Shown piece after piece: positions 23,740-36,530 of a stretch of 64,000 nucleotides of DNA (the stretch's first letter is position 1; every line of letters starts with the position of its first letter). Below the pieces are notes generated by a model. The model saw only the letters and a list, made by a program, of their open reading frames with translations, was not told the DNA's origin and ran no database searches. The translations under genes were made by a program, and so were the position numbers. The stretch is taken from NCBI GenBank assembly GCA_033980235.1, contig CM067077.1, positions 4,919,367 through 4,983,366 of the forward strand. The letters run 5' to 3'. This DNA comes from Diadema setosum. Its lineage: Eukaryota > Echinodermata > Echinoidea > Diadematoida > Diadematidae.

Positions 23740-24130
23740 ACAAACGCCACCCATGATGAAAGGGGAATGCTACGCAAACACGCCTGCCGCGGCATCGCGG
23801 ACGGCGACAATGCCGAAGCAAACATAGGGGCTCCTTCAAATCTGTCGTGTCATCGCTGGCACGTCTTTTCGACGATCCCAAGAAGCGAACCCTGTTTGGA
23901 TTCCATACCAATAAATATATATATATACATATCCCTAACCAAATCAAAACCCTCGTGGCACAGAAAATGTATCTCGCTAATATTGAACATGAGTCTTCTT
24001 ACTCGGAGCTGGGATACTGTTTGTGCTGCATTAATCGGGATAACGTACGTTTGCTGGCATGGAGATGAAAACTCAGATCATTTTCGCTTTCAGAAAAGTG
24101 TCCATGCACGTGTGAATGATTCCTTCATCA
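23740..24130. other. complex block, possible regulatory sequence
   Basis: Higher GC, low repetition, several CG dinucleotides. A plus-strand frame of 159 codons spans 23656-24135 but has no splice or start context and includes a low-complexity (ta)n-derived stretch, so I do not call it coding. It contains attaatcgggataacg at about 24030 with an Otx-like core. Confidence 0.2.
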
Positions 24131-24198
24131 TATGACTCTGCATATTTCTCTCAATCTAGGTCCTTCTAGCCATCTTAACATCAACCCATTGAATATTT

Positions 24199-24446
24199 GA
24201 TGAGTTTGTTCGCAAAAACTGATAAGTCCATTTTTGAAGATTTTTAAGTATGGTCTCTGTCATAAAGTACAAAATAATACCTTTTAAATGATGTATTGGT
24301 CACTAGATATAAAGGTACATTTTTGAAGTTTTGGTCAAAAGAAGCAAAAATTCCTTTTATTATTCTCTTTATTTTTCTGCACCTTTAATCGCAAATATCT
24401 CCATTTCGCAAATATGGACTTATCGGTTTTTGTGAACAAACTCCTC
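24199..24446 (-). mobile_element. family A element
   Basis: gatgagtttgttcgcaaaaa ... tttttgtgaacaaactcctc with ATTT on both sides. Interior matches the 21257 copy. Confidence 0.85.
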
Positions 24447-25342
24447 ATTTGCACTAGGTGGAGATTGTAGAAAGTCTGTGGGGATGTTATAATTCAAAGG
24501 GATGGGGTTAATCAAACTAATCATACTGGTATACCATCAGGCAATGAAGGGTTGATGGATGATTGATGCAAAACTCTGTGATCTAAAATTCAAATAATAC
24601 ACTTATTAGTTCCCATGTTATCAATTCTATTCAAATTCATATCTAAAAAGCCGTACCTTATTTAAACATCTGGACTATATCCCTGCAGTACAGTCAGTAT
24701 CAAACAAATTTAGCTTTAAAACACTTGAAAAATAGTCCCTAAAAGAAATGCTTGCTTGATTGAGCAATAAAGGTACTGTACGGATATCTCAGTTTAGGAT
24801 CTCATCACAAACAAGGCCAGGAATGATATTCTCACTGTGATATCGATTTTATATTGTGCATTAAAATATCAAAACCAGAACCAGATGGCAGCAGCATAAA
24901 AAAAAGTAATTAACTCTACCTATCCAATATTTCATTGCAACGATATTGGCAGACAATCTATCACTGTAATAAGAGTGACAATAATATATCAGCCCCTGTA
25001 GCATCACAAGCCTGAAATAAACAGTGATGTCACATATTCCACAAGAATAGACTTAAACTTCAAGCAAAACACAAAACAAAAAACAAAAACAAAAATCATC
25101 AAAAAATGGATCCCAACAGAGACATTACATTTTGGGATCTCAGTTTGTTACTCGTTATGGAGTTGAGATATAGTTCAAGAAATGCCATAAGATATGGTGG
25201 CTAGCCCACGCAGAGCTCAACACTTTTCTGGCTGGTGGTCCATTTGGGCCAATAAAATTTTTAAATTCTGAAATTTTGGTGGCCCAAAATAGATACACGT
25301 ATGTAGTGGCCCAATATAAAAGCAGGAGAAAAAAATCCATTC

Positions 25343-25589
25343 GAAGAGTTTGTTTGCAAAAACCGATAAGTCCATTTTTGAAGATTTTGAAATACGGTCT
25401 CTGTCATGAAGTAAAAAATAATACCTTTAAAATGATATATTGGTCACTACATATAAAGGTACATTTTTGAAGTTATGATCAAAAGAAGCAAAAATTTTCT
25501 TATTATTCTCTTTATTTTTCTTGACCTTTAATCGCAAATATCTCCATTTGACAAATATGGACTTATCGGTTTTTGCAAACAAACTCTTC
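25343..25589 (-). mobile_element. family A element next to exon 25657-25705
   Basis: gaagagtttgtttgcaaaaa ... tttttgcaaacaaactcttc; the terminal repeats are nearly perfect over more than 30 bp. It lies 67 bp downstream, in gene orientation, of the exon donor. Confidence 0.88.
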
Positions 25590-25656
25590 ATTTGGAACCT
25601 TAGTTGCCCCATCAGAACACAAACACAGCACAAGGTAAAACATGAATGAGACTTAC

Positions 25657-25705
25657 CTCGACTCCATTTTCTGAATGTCGAAGCCAAGCTGTTTCGCTAC
25701 ACTTC
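25657..25705 (-). CDS. internal exon (49 nt) of the same minus-strand gene
   Basis: Seen: acceptor (gtacacatacag) on the minus strand, 49 nt, then a consensus donor GAG/gtaagt. In the frame demanded by both neighbours it reads SVAKQLGFDIQKMES with two bases before and two after. The other frames either stop at once or do not match the neighbours. Two starting bases plus one G from the 29043-29192 exon give Gly; two final bases plus G from the 992-1094 exon give Arg. It lies only 67 bp from a family A element at 25343-25589, which sits in the following intron. The segment leads into the coiled coil of the next exon. Function unknown. Confidence 0.75.
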
Positions 25706-27187
25706 CTGTATGTGTACATATGAACAAAAAGACAAACATTTTCCCACTGAAGAATATACACATATATCTGTTAATTTTGTTGGTTTCAATCATAAAAGTA
25801 AAACAGGTATCTTTCACAGGTCAGACAGATCCACACAGCTAAGACTTGTCATAATTTTTTCCCGCAAAAATCCAACTTATGTTTCATTACAAATCAATCC
25901 ACTAACTTTCTACCAAATACATATTACTATTGTCTGAACAAAAATGCAGACGTCTGTCAAAAAAAAAAGAATACAAATATAATACACACAAATCAAAAGC
26001 TCCAGAGATTTGCAACAGGAGAAATCTTACTTTTAGTACAACTAAAGTTCCTACTAAATCTATCTTGTTTCAGACTGAATCTTTATCTATGCTTTATCTT
26101 GCATATCATCACATAATAATATAAAACCCTTAAATTTTCAGTCTGTTTTGTAGAGTCAGAGGCTTCAGATTTGATCTGTACTTATGTTCAGTAAAAACTC
26201 TTTTCTGACCTTTTACAACTATCCCCCCCCCAAAAAAAAAAAGCAAAAATCAAAAATTTGCTTCATGATGAAAACAGACGCACCAAAGATATTACAGATG
26301 AACAGATTGACATGTTTGTGCAACACAATCAAGGTGTGCTAAGTTATTAAAATGTGCGATATAAACCTCGGCTTGATCTTTAATCTCTGTTTGTGTGAAG
26401 GGAAGGGTCATTTGTTCTGGAATAATGGGACTTCTTGTAAGTAACATTAATCCAGGGGATCAATATCTCCCCTGCCCCTCCCACATACACATGAATACAA
26501 TTATCAAACTGAATCTAAATATGTCACAAAATATCTTGATCTGAAGGTACAAGTATGTATGTTACTCAATATCTAGTTCCTTAAACAATAAATTCTGGAA
26601 GCCATGCCTTATCACAAAATAACTCTTATCATTGAGTAAATCAAAAATCGAGACTAGACCACAGTGTCAGTACAAATTACCACACAAGTGTAAAAGGGTG
26701 CATGAATGGAGTGGGTGAATGGGAATGTAATTTCTACATCATGACTATAACAGCTTTCTTTTCTTTAAAGGCAGTGTACAAATATGAAAATTTTAAATCA
26801 AGTACAACTCCTTGTGTTGATTGAGAAACAGGCAAGCTTGATATAATCCCCTCCCAAGAAATAAATAAGTTCTGTATAAAGCCAACGTCTTAAGATTCAT
26901 CACGCTGTAAAATCTACTGAGCATCTACTATACTGCTGACAGGATGCTGTGGCTACCTAAATAGTCTATTACACACACTTTGAATTACCAACATATTGAG
27001 AATATAGGACATCATTGTGTAGGTAATCCTTACTGCACTTTCTTTGCTGTCTGGTACAGATGTTGCAAACTAAATGCCAATGAACAGGGATTACCCACTC
27101 CCCTAATCCCTACTAGGTCACTTTGGCCTTCCTGTCCAACTGAGGCAAATTGCTTTTCCTGAGCAGGCTTGCTAATCTACAACTAGG

Positions 27188-28026
27188 TTAAAGGACAAGT
27201 CCACCTTCATATTCATGTACATGGGATTGAGCGAATGCAACAATATTAGTAGGACATGTCAGTGAAAGTTTCGGGAAAATCGGACAATCCATTTAAAAGT
27301 TATGAATTTTTTAAATATCTGTGCATTCACTGCTGGATGAGAAGACTACTACAGTGTATGATGTCACATGCATACAATGATATGAGGAAAATAAAAAGAG
27401 AATTTCACAAAACTTTACTTTTTGAATAAAGTGCACATTTCTTCAACTTGTTACTGACCTATGTTAAGAGTAATATTATTCCCCCTGCCTTCTAAAAGAG
27501 AGAAGTCGAGTATTCTTTTGTTATGCAAGAAAAGTGAAACTATGCTGAATTTTCTTTACATTTTCTTTATATTGTTCTACTCATGTGACATCACAGCCTG
27601 TGATAGTCTTTTCACCCAGCAATTCACAATCCACAACTATATTAAAGGTATTGTTTACCACTGGGAGCAGTAACTTAAAATAAAAGTTCGAGTTTATAAA
27701 GCACATTTGATGAATATGTGTAAGTCAGTTGTATCACAAAACACTCTACCAAATAAAAAAAGATGCAATTAAGCCTGAGGAGATATCACTTTTTTCTTAA
27801 TAAACAGTAACTGTAGAAGGTTTATTCTGGAAACAATTTTGTCATAACTATTGTTCACATTTTGTACATATAACAATAATTAAGATTGATTATAATGATT
27901 AACCTTTTTACTTTGGTTGATTCTATTCCTAACTCACATTTTAGAACTATTTTGAAGCACTAAGCTGGGTTTTTGGTTTCATCTGCAAATGATAAATATT
28001 GCCTTTAAGGTGAACTTGTCCTTTAA
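27188..28026 (+). mobile_element. family E element with family F element nested in it
   Basis: The left terminus ttaaaggacaagtccacctt and the right terminus aaggtgaacttgtcctttaa are inverted repeats. The interior has cgaatgcaacaatattagta and aaaatcggacaatccattta, a repeat I recall from sea-urchin sequences. The right part is interrupted by the F element at 27643-28018. A diverged relative is at 10967-11340. Confidence 0.75.
27643..28018 (-). mobile_element. family F element nested in E
   Basis: ttaaaggtattgtttaccac ... tgataaatattgcctttaa, inverted ends. Read in reverse it matches the F copies at 49856 and 59908 through caaaaacccagc, agttctaaaatgtgagtt and onward. Confidence 0.78.
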
Positions 28027-29042
28027 GGAATGCAACAGGTGGTGGTGGCAGAGCAAGAGGTAGCACTAGTAGGAGTAGTAGTGTTAGCAGAATGAAGCAC
28101 TCACACAATTATCAAAGGAAAACTTTCAGAATCATCCTCTTCCTACATCATTGTTTTCCTACACAAAATACTTTTAAATATCTACTTTAGATATGTAGTT
28201 AGTCACTGATGCTAAAAAAAAAACAACATCAAACATAATGATGTGAATATGAAACATGTGGAAGATTCTTTTCTGTGATGGAAGTTGGGGTGGTAGTTAT
28301 AGATGTAGTAGGAAAAATACTAATGTTAGAAGTAGTGGTAATGAAAGGAGAAGATTCTTAATTTGCATTATAGTGATAGCACTCGTAGAAGTAAACATAG
28401 AAGATTAACAAAATATGGACTAGTGGTGGTCACTGAGTTGGACCAGAATTAATACGAGATATGGTAGGGCAGTGTAGTTATCATGGCTGTAATAGATGAA
28501 CCTGCGGTGTTTGTGTGGTGTTAGCGTGGTGTATACAATGGCACAAATGATTGCAATGCCATCAGCTTTTAACATGCAGTCATGAGTTAGGAAAAGAGGG
28601 TATTCAGAATAAAACAGGTTGATTGAAAACATCACAGATACATGCTTTGTAAGCATTTGAGAAGTTTGAAGTTTCAAATATTCCTACACTTTGGACTTAG
28701 AGCAGGATTATTTTTACTTGTCAAACTTTTGATTTCTTAAAGATAGAAGACAATTTTCTTTCCTTTTATTTTAAATGTATCATCATTCTTCTGCAGTTAA
28801 TGTCTTTGGCTTTGAAAGGATAATACCATGGAGAAAGGTTGGAAATATGAGACTGAAAAATAGATAATAACAAATGAACTACAAGCATTAGTTGTAAAGA
28901 ACATTGGAAGCAGGGTGTGACAGTCGATAGACGGGAGGCTTTGGTGTTGGAAAAAATCGGTGCCGGTGGGACACGGGGAGCCGCGGCGACTCGTGGAAGA
29001 TTTGAAAGGAGGCGGTGAGGGAGTCCATCGACTTACTCATAC

Positions 29043-29192
29043 CATCACAGTATGCTGCGACTACTTCGAGTTTATAGCGAGAGTCCGGAGTGTTCTCCTC
29101 CAGTGTGGGTGATATATTGACCAGATTTCCCTTCTGGTTGTACAACTTGAGGATGTCATTCGGCCCCGCCTCTGCCGCTGACCGAAATACGT
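29043..29192 (-). CDS. internal exon (150 nt), core of the unrecognised minus-strand gene
   Basis: Seen: excellent polypyrimidine tract and acceptor (ctttttcttccag) on the minus strand, then 150 nt open in one frame. It reads VFRSAAEAGPNDILKLYNQK, continues GNLVNISPTLEENTPDS and ends RYKLEVVAAYCD plus one base. There are two donors six bases apart: GATG/gtatga and GGTATGA/gtaagt. Both keep the frame with the next exon; the second adds two residues. The coordinates given use the upstream donor. The pattern of alternating hydrophobic strands around LYNxxGxLVNIS, followed by a coiled coil, suggests a ubiquitin-like or doublecortin-like fold, but this is inference from pattern only. Base composition is clearly more GC-rich than the flanking introns. 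The frame stays open past both donors for about 35 more codons, which is probably chance or an unspliced read-through form. Confidence 0.88.
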
Positions 29193-31273
29193 CTGGAAGA
29201 AAAAGAGAAAGAAGATGTGAAGTTAAAGAGCAATATCAACAAAAGTGGATGAAAACAAGCATGGAACTCGCTGCAAACAAGAAATGAACACTGATTTATC
29301 ACAATCCATTTAAAATAATGCAGTTCACCATCAGCACTATAGAAAAAAAAAAAGCAAAAGCAAGATTCTGAAGGCATCATTGGTGGCTGGGTCACCTCAA
29401 AAAGATATTGTAGAATCCTTGATTTTGATTTGACTTGATTTGATTGAAAAGTATTTGATTGAAACCATCCATGGCAGCCTGCAGGCTAATTGTTGAAAAA
29501 AAAAAAGTTATGAAACTAATCATGTAGTAATAGAGTCATTTCTTTCAATGCATTCCCTTTATGCATCATTTCCATTAGAAATTTAAAGCCTTCTCAGTGA
29601 AAGGCTAACAGCATGCCATATGGGCAGTTGATCTTGATTTGTAAAGTTTAATGGTAAGTATTACCCTGTTGAAGACTAGTCTTTAGTATTCTTGGGCTGG
29701 TGTGCATGGGAAAAGCATGCTATCAGAAAATCTGCCTGTCTATAAAGGGGTTAAGATACTGAAATGACCTATCTGTTTCATATGTCACAAACATTGACTC
29801 TTTGGTAAAATACAGTATCTCATATTTATTGGCTTTAAAATCAATTTCATAAAAGTAAGTTTCTATGTCTTGGTGCCGCTGGACGTTAAATGTGAAAGAA
29901 TTGAGATTAAATTGATGGAAAAAGATGTGGTTAATACTTGAATAAAGTAACATCTTTGAAAAGTCTCATCTTGCATACATCTGCAAACCTTAACAAAACA
30001 AACTCCTATGAATTGAATTACTATTCCCACAGCTTTGCATGAAAGGGATGATTCTGACCTTTGCCTCAAGCAAAAACTTTGATGCCCCCACCTGATATCA
30101 TTACAGAGAAAACAAGCTGCAGGCTGACATTAACCAGTAAAAACTTTTACTGAAACTTCTGGGCACTGCTTTACTAAATGGGAACTGAATCAAGCCAAGC
30201 AATTAACCAAAAGTTGTAACAGATGTAGATCAGCTCAAATTGGGAAGGAGACATATACAGTTTGTACATTCGAGATGTACTCTACATAATGTGCACAAGA
30301 TAGTGCTCCCAAACGGCACTGTGAAACATTTCCTACATTCTAAGGACTGATTGATCCCAAAATTGTCCCTAAGATCAGTTAAATTGGACTTAGGATTGGT
30401 TTAGAGCCTAGTGAAAACAGGCCTCTGCTCTCTCCTCATGTCCACAAACCATCACAATACTGAGTTGTGCATTTGGGCACCTCCCCCCCCCCCCCCAAGA
30501 AAAAACACAAAAACCGAACTCACATACAAAAAAAAAAATGACTCTGAATTTGATATGTTACAGCGATGTGAACCCTTCCACTACAACTTAACTTGAGTTA
30601 TAGGCAGAACTACTATGCTTATTACAACTTCATACAAAAGTCAGATTTTTGTCTGCACGCTGCTTTAATCACAGCAACAACAACAAAAAAGTCAACATTA
30701 CCCCTGGTAGGTTGTCTTCTACTACTACTTATGATCTCGATGCTTGAAATCTTTTCCAGAGAAAGAAAAAAAAAGTGAGGGAGAAGTAGAATTCTACTAG
30801 AAGCCACAGTCGGAGCCAAATGGAATGTCTAATGAACTCTGAGTTATCAGCAGTGACTGATAAAGATGATGACTCCTTTTTTTGTGTTCATGTCTGACGG
30901 TATGAAAATGTTCTTTCCCTTTCATTTCATTAATCCCATCACAGAAATAACTCCATGACGAGGGGAGTTCCGTGAAACTCAAACTATCACATTAGCGTGA
31001 CATTCTAAGCCTTTGTTACATTCAGGCACAGTAACCTTTCAGTGGCATGGAATGCATTTGTTCTCTTCTTCGCCAAAGTGACACCAGTGGAACTGTGAAT
31101 ATTCCAGAAGTGACATACTTATTCCAACGTTCACAGGTGACGTTAGAGCACAAATCTTAACATTGGCTTGTTTCAAAAAATAAGAAATAAAAAAAGAATT
31201 AAGAGACTTCTCAATATGGAATGTATCCTGCAGCAGATACATGGTGACACTACACTGCACTAAAGATTTAGAG

Positions 31274-31365
31274 TTAACTCATTAAGGATGAGCTGATATT
31301 GCCATAACACACATTTCCCATAGACACCTGCCCTAGTATACTCGGGACTAGTATTCATCGATTTA
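31274..31365 (-). mobile_element. family B element, diverged
   Basis: ttaactcattaaggatgagc ... acacacatttcccatagaca ... agtatactcgggact ... atttaa; same order of motifs as the 2583 copy. Confidence 0.65.
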
Positions 31366-34189
31366 ATTATGGAACTGATAGCATAACTTGGATGAGAAAA
31401 GTAAACTTTTAGAGCTAAGCACCTTGAAAACTGTTATGAGAGGTTTATGCTACAATTAAATTTGATAGGCTGGTAGTAAGAAAGACACCATGATATTTTA
31501 ATTGTTGCAAGCCAATACACTCTTTATGTCCCCTCCCCCACAATACAAGCCAAGTAATACCATAGTCATTGTTTACATATTGAATTACATACTCAATTTT
31601 TTTCATCCAAGTCTTTATTGCGTTCAAATAAATGGCAACCTGGAATTGCTGGCATCTACATAAAACACACAATACGCTGGGTAATTACACATGTTAAGGT
31701 GGTAGAATAACATTCATGTTTAGCAATTTGTCTGCACATTTTATACATAAGGACATTTCTTGTGTCAAAAAAAAGAGAGTAAAGGTTGTCAGTATAAAAA
31801 AAGAAAAGATGTATAATGGCAGTATCTTGGAGGGAGGTGGATGATATACACAGAACCACTACTCAAGTTTTCTTCTTCCTATTTTCTCTGTCGCTTCACG
31901 TTCAGTTTTCTGTTGACATCGAGATTTGAACGTCTCAAACTGATGCTCCTAGCGCGGACATTTCTATCAGGTTTTCTCTCATGCCTTTAAACACAATGAG
32001 CAAACAAGTCGTGTGTTTTCGATCGTGACCATGTATGCACTTGTTTTGGCTTGTGCTTCGGCATCCATTACGAGAGAAAGAATGACCAAAACAAGAAAAA
32101 AAGGGAAATAAAGGAAACCCCCGAATGAATACTTTCCCCTAGTCTGTATCTCTCTGTATCTTTCTACCCAGCTTTGGCAAATAACACAATCTAAAACTCC
32201 TGCGCTGTTCCTATGGATACATATAGTTTTTACTCCCTCGTTCAGAGTAAAATAACCCATCACGGATGAACAGGGAAACTTCAAAGCAAGTTTCCTCCCC
32301 ACATTTATTTGTGCACGCATGTGTGTGTGTGTGTATTTATTTGTGCGTGCTTGTGCACAACAAACGGCGTACATGACTCGGAGTGTATTTGCTTGCCGAC
32401 GACGCACGTGGACAAGCAACAATCTTGTCATACTCGCAGAACACCAGCAAGATACAGGCTTGCAGAACTGTTCACACCTGGAGCAAACTTCTGCTCATGT
32501 CGCAATGGAACCCCTCTCCCTCAGTCTGAATGCCAAAGCTTCAAGAAGCCAATTTCCAACAACGTCTCATCTTTCAAGTGCATGTTAACTGGCAGTTACT
32601 GCAGAAAAATGCTCTGACCAAACTACGTATTCATCTGCTGAGGATTGACGACAAAACTTTCTTGCCCTACGTCAAGATTTGGAAGTTGAGTCGATCAGGG
32701 ACAGCAATACCCCCAAACATGCAAGACTTCTTAGATTCACAAGTATCAGAGCTTCAGTACTGTCAATCTAAGACCTTTTTTTTTTTCTAAGGACTTTATC
32801 AGGTGTGTATGTGTGACTTCCTCAAAAAAAAAAAAGAAGAAGAAAAGATGACCAGGAGTTTGCACTGTGGCACTCGAAAAGTTAACTTTGAGAATAAACA
32901 GGTACATGTATACCCAAATAATGTCTGACAATATGTAACTACGTGACTGTATTGACATCTACACACGCCAGAATTGAAAACCAAGGAAGGACCTTCTTCC
33001 ACTAAGAATTGCAAATATTTTTCAACACATTTCGCCAAAAAGGAGTGACTTTTTTTTCAATTTCTTTTTGCCTGTTTTCTCAATTGGTGGGGTCCCCCTG
33101 GTTACTTTGTAACCGACTTCTTGTCCACTTCGACAGAAGCCTTGGCCTGTACACAGAAGCAGTTCTTCCTCCGCAAACAGCACTGCCTTGCATGAGTATG
33201 CGTGTGTACGTGTTTTCTCCCCACAGGCTTGGGGGCGATGATAAGTGCCAAAGAATAACAATTATACTGCGGGACAAGCGGCAAGTGAAGGGGGTTTCAT
33301 CCTGGGAAATCACTGCAGCTGTTTTCATATCAAATTACACATATTCCCTTGTTACAAGCTGCCCGTGTTTACTCACAGTTCTCTCTCGCGTGTGAGTTTG
33401 ACGAATGCAATCAGCGGAGGAACTCTCCAACGTATCTCCGCAATTTCATTCACAGCCACTTCGGTTAAGTCATTGTTACGAAAAGCGATGAGTTACTATT
33501 TTGGATTTTCTTTTCTTCTTGGTTTGAGATTGTTCTAGTTGATGCAATGGGTATATAAAGTTTCAATGATATAATTTTTGTATTCATCCAAACACACATC
33601 TTCTGACTAGAGGTGCACGATGTGTTTTTCGTTTGTTTTCTTCTTTTTTTTCAGGAAAGTTTATCTGCATTTTTTTCATGAATTATTTCATAAAATTTAA
33701 AGAACAAAAATTGTTTGTTAGAAAAGTTATTGAGGTTTGGTGGTTGCGTAGACTACACAAAAAATATAAATGGATCAAAAGCTTGTTGACTGATCAAACA
33801 TTGCACAAACAGCTCCTTTGGGTGTGAACTAACTCCAGGCCAACTTTGTAAACTGAAGTGGCCCAGTAAAAGAAATGATGTGAGAACTTTGTAAACATAA
33901 TACCTTCATATTATGTTTTCGCCACGAGGAAATGTATGACTTGCAACGTGTTCGCACTGACTCTCTTAACACCACTTCTTTACAGTACCACCCAAAATCT
34001 TACGCGATGTAGTTGCCAGCAGTACTGACGGGGATTTAGGGCCGGGGAAAGGGATCAGCTAGAAACCAAATCTGCTCAGTTGGTTGCAGGCGATCATCCA
34101 GACTCTGATGGGGGTATATACGGGCCCCGGACATGGCGTCACGTATCGCTCTGGTCAAGTTCTTATTCATCTTGCTTCTTTTTCTTTGC

Positions 34190-34245
34190 TCTCTGTTTGT
34201 TTGTTTGTTGGGTTTTTTTTTTTTTGGGGGGGGGGGGCAGGGGGG
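34190..34245. repeat. GTTT repeat and T-run/G-run junction
   Basis: tctgtttgtttgtttg then about 13 T and about 13 G with almost no transition, one of several homopolymer junctions in the window. Confidence 0.9.
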
Positions 34246-35080
34246 AGCCGTAAAGAGAGCTGGGAGGCAGGCGGTGTCCAAATGTCATGTCCCGCTTAAG
34301 TGGCATGTGGGTGTATGGTTACCACAACACGTCTGAGCATTTACTTTTTCCCCCCTTAACACACTCTTGTTGCAATATCCTCTCACTTCAAGTTTGGCCA
34401 ACCATTTTTTTTTCCGTCCTCTTGGTAGTCATCCAAGCACGGGTGTGGAGCATAAGCATGTCCCCTTTATTTTCATCATCCTGAAGTGTGCTAGAGTACT
34501 CCCCCTTCTCTCCCTCACTCACCATATCTCTGTCTCTTTCTTTCTCTCTCCTTCTTCCACAAGCTGATAAACATATTATAGTTCAATTCATTCGATTTCT
34601 TTCTTTCTTTCTTATTCTCCCTAAATCACATTACATGATTACTAAAACACCATTTCTCACTTCCTTGTTGTTGTTGTGTTGGTTTTTTTTATTATAAATA
34701 CACATATTTTTTCACTACTTTTAATATTTTTGATGGTTGTTTGTATAAGTGTGTGTGTGTTTGTGCGTGGCTCTCTTTTTATCTCTATCTTTCTTTGAAT
34801 CACCATTCATTATTACATATCCATCATTTGTTTGTTTCTACTCATTTCAACCTCCTGTACACTTCATCATGTTATCACTATAACTAGTGCACTGTTTCTC
34901 TCTAGTTTCTTTGCATTTACACTTGAAGTACAATCACTCTATCTCTATTCAACTATTTCATATTTTTATCCTCTCTAATGATCTCTGGTTCATTGTGACT
35001 CTCTTCATTTTCTCCAGCAAGTCATTAGTTTACATTTCCTAACTGATTTACTTTGATCTTCATTTCGATCATCATTATGG

Positions 35081-35082
<2 letters not shown>

Positions 35083-35112
<30 letters not shown>

Positions 35113-35856
35113 TTTCTCTCTTTCTGTCTTTCAATTCCTGACTTACCTTCATCACCATCATCACCACCACGATCATCATATCATCACCATAATAATTGTC
35201 ACCATCACCATCATCATCACCATCACCATCACCATCACCATCACCATCACCATCACCATCATCACCATCACCATCACCATCATCATCATCACCATCATCA
35301 TCATCACCATCATACCATCATCATCATCACTATCACCACCATCATCATCACCATCATCATCACCATCACCACAATCATCATCATCGTCGTCATCATCATC
35401 GTCATCATCATCATAATTACTGTTCTCTCTCTCTGTCTCTCTCTTTCTCTTTTTCTCTCTTTCTGTCTTTCAATTCCTTATTTACCTTCATCATCATCAC
35501 CACCACCATCATCATATCATCACCATAATAATCATCACCATCACCATTACCATCATCACCATCACCATCACCATCATCATCACCGTCACCACCATCATCA
35601 CCATCATCATCATCACCATCATCACCATCATCACCACCATCATCACCATTATCACCATCATCACCACCATCACCACCATCATCATCACCATTATCACCAT
35701 CATGATCAGCATCACCATCAACATCACCATCATCACCACCGTCACCATCATCATCACCATCATCATCACCACCAGCATCACCATCACCATCACCATCATC
35801 ATCACCATCACTATCACCACCATCACCACCATTACCACCATCATCACCATCACCAT

Positions 35857-35895
<39 letters not shown>

Positions 35896-35905
35896 AATTA
35901 CCATA
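35083..35905. repeat. (CT)n plus (CAT/CAC)n microsatellite, internally duplicated
   Basis: CT-rich tract (35083-35130), a linker containing ctgtctttcaattcctgac, then about 240 bp of atc/acc triplets. The whole arrangement repeats from about 35422 (CT tract, linker ctttcaattccttattt, then about 400 bp of triplets). It produces a 311-codon frame of mostly His, which is a repeat translation and not a gene. Confidence 0.95.
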
Positions 35906-36483
35906 CTATTTTTCTGTATTCCGCCCCCTCTCTTGCTCTCACCCTCTCTATCTATTATTCTTTGCATTTCCCCAGATTTCTCTCTTAAGACCTTTCAATC
36001 TCATTCTCTATATATATATCTCGCTATCTCATTTTCTCTCTCTCTCTCTACCACACTTTCTCTCTCTTCTGCTCTTTCTATCTATCTACATGTCTATCGC
36101 CCTCTATCACTCTTTTATCTCAAGTACTGTGATTTCTCATTTATCACTCTCTCTTTAGTGGAGAGCCTCTTCACCTTGCAAGCTGCACTCAACCACCTTG
36201 GATTGGACATGCACTCGACCCATACCTTATATCACACCATCATCATCCTTATACCTCCTCCAAACTCCCCCCACCCTCATCCCCCATTCCCAAACTCAAC
36301 CCCCAACTCCATCTCCCTTCTCATCCTCTGACTCTCCTTAATTACTTTCAAGGCACGTCATTTCACCCGCAGCGCCCCCCGGCCGGGCTCCCAGCAATAC
36401 CCAGTGAATTAGCAACCAATAACGTCCTGTTCAAACAAGCCCTGATTCCCACCCTGCCTATATTAGTGGCGTATAAAGGGCAC

Positions 36484-36530
36484 CGCACACACACACACAC
36501 CCACACAACGCACACACACCCAAGCACCCC
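36484..36530. repeat. (CA)n microsatellite
   Basis: cacacacacacacac interrupted by ccacacaacg. A (GT)n run follows at 36701-36731. Confidence 0.9.

Larger units (their letters stand above)
1095..25656 (-). other. 24.6-kb intron of the minus-strand gene
   Basis: The stretch between the exons at 25657 and 992 holds no other exon I can place in that gene. It carries, from low to high coordinate: the 1.5-3.75 kb minisatellite and inverted-repeat element, the two satellite composites at 6.4-9.65 kb, the small-element cluster at 10.5-11.3 kb, a complex block at 12.1 kb, the 8.45-kb element at 14.1-22.6 kb, and elements at 22.9 and 24.2 kb. The stretches 3760-6380, 7340-7960, 9650-10560, 11340-12100, 12290-14120 and 24450-25340 show only AT-rich sequence and short simple repeats. 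Confidence 0.6.

Noticed and set aside
23656..24135. 159-codon plus-strand frame
   Set aside because: No splice or promoter context, overlapping open frames in other phases, and a low-complexity INIYIYIS stretch. Treated as a complex noncoding block.
32309..32617. Cys-containing frame (FTPGANFCSCRNGTPLP...)
   Set aside because: It begins in a GT microsatellite and has no signal peptide or splice context. Overlapping frames in two other phases are equally long.
34510..34565. Possible minus-strand exon ending TATG/gtgagt
   Set aside because: The exon body is a GA-rich simple repeat, open in several frames, so phase agreement carries no weight.
35053..35988. 311-codon poly-His frame
   Set aside because: It is a direct translation of CAT/CAC triplets with CT-rich ends; the reverse strand gives an equally long Met/Val frame. 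No gene evidence.
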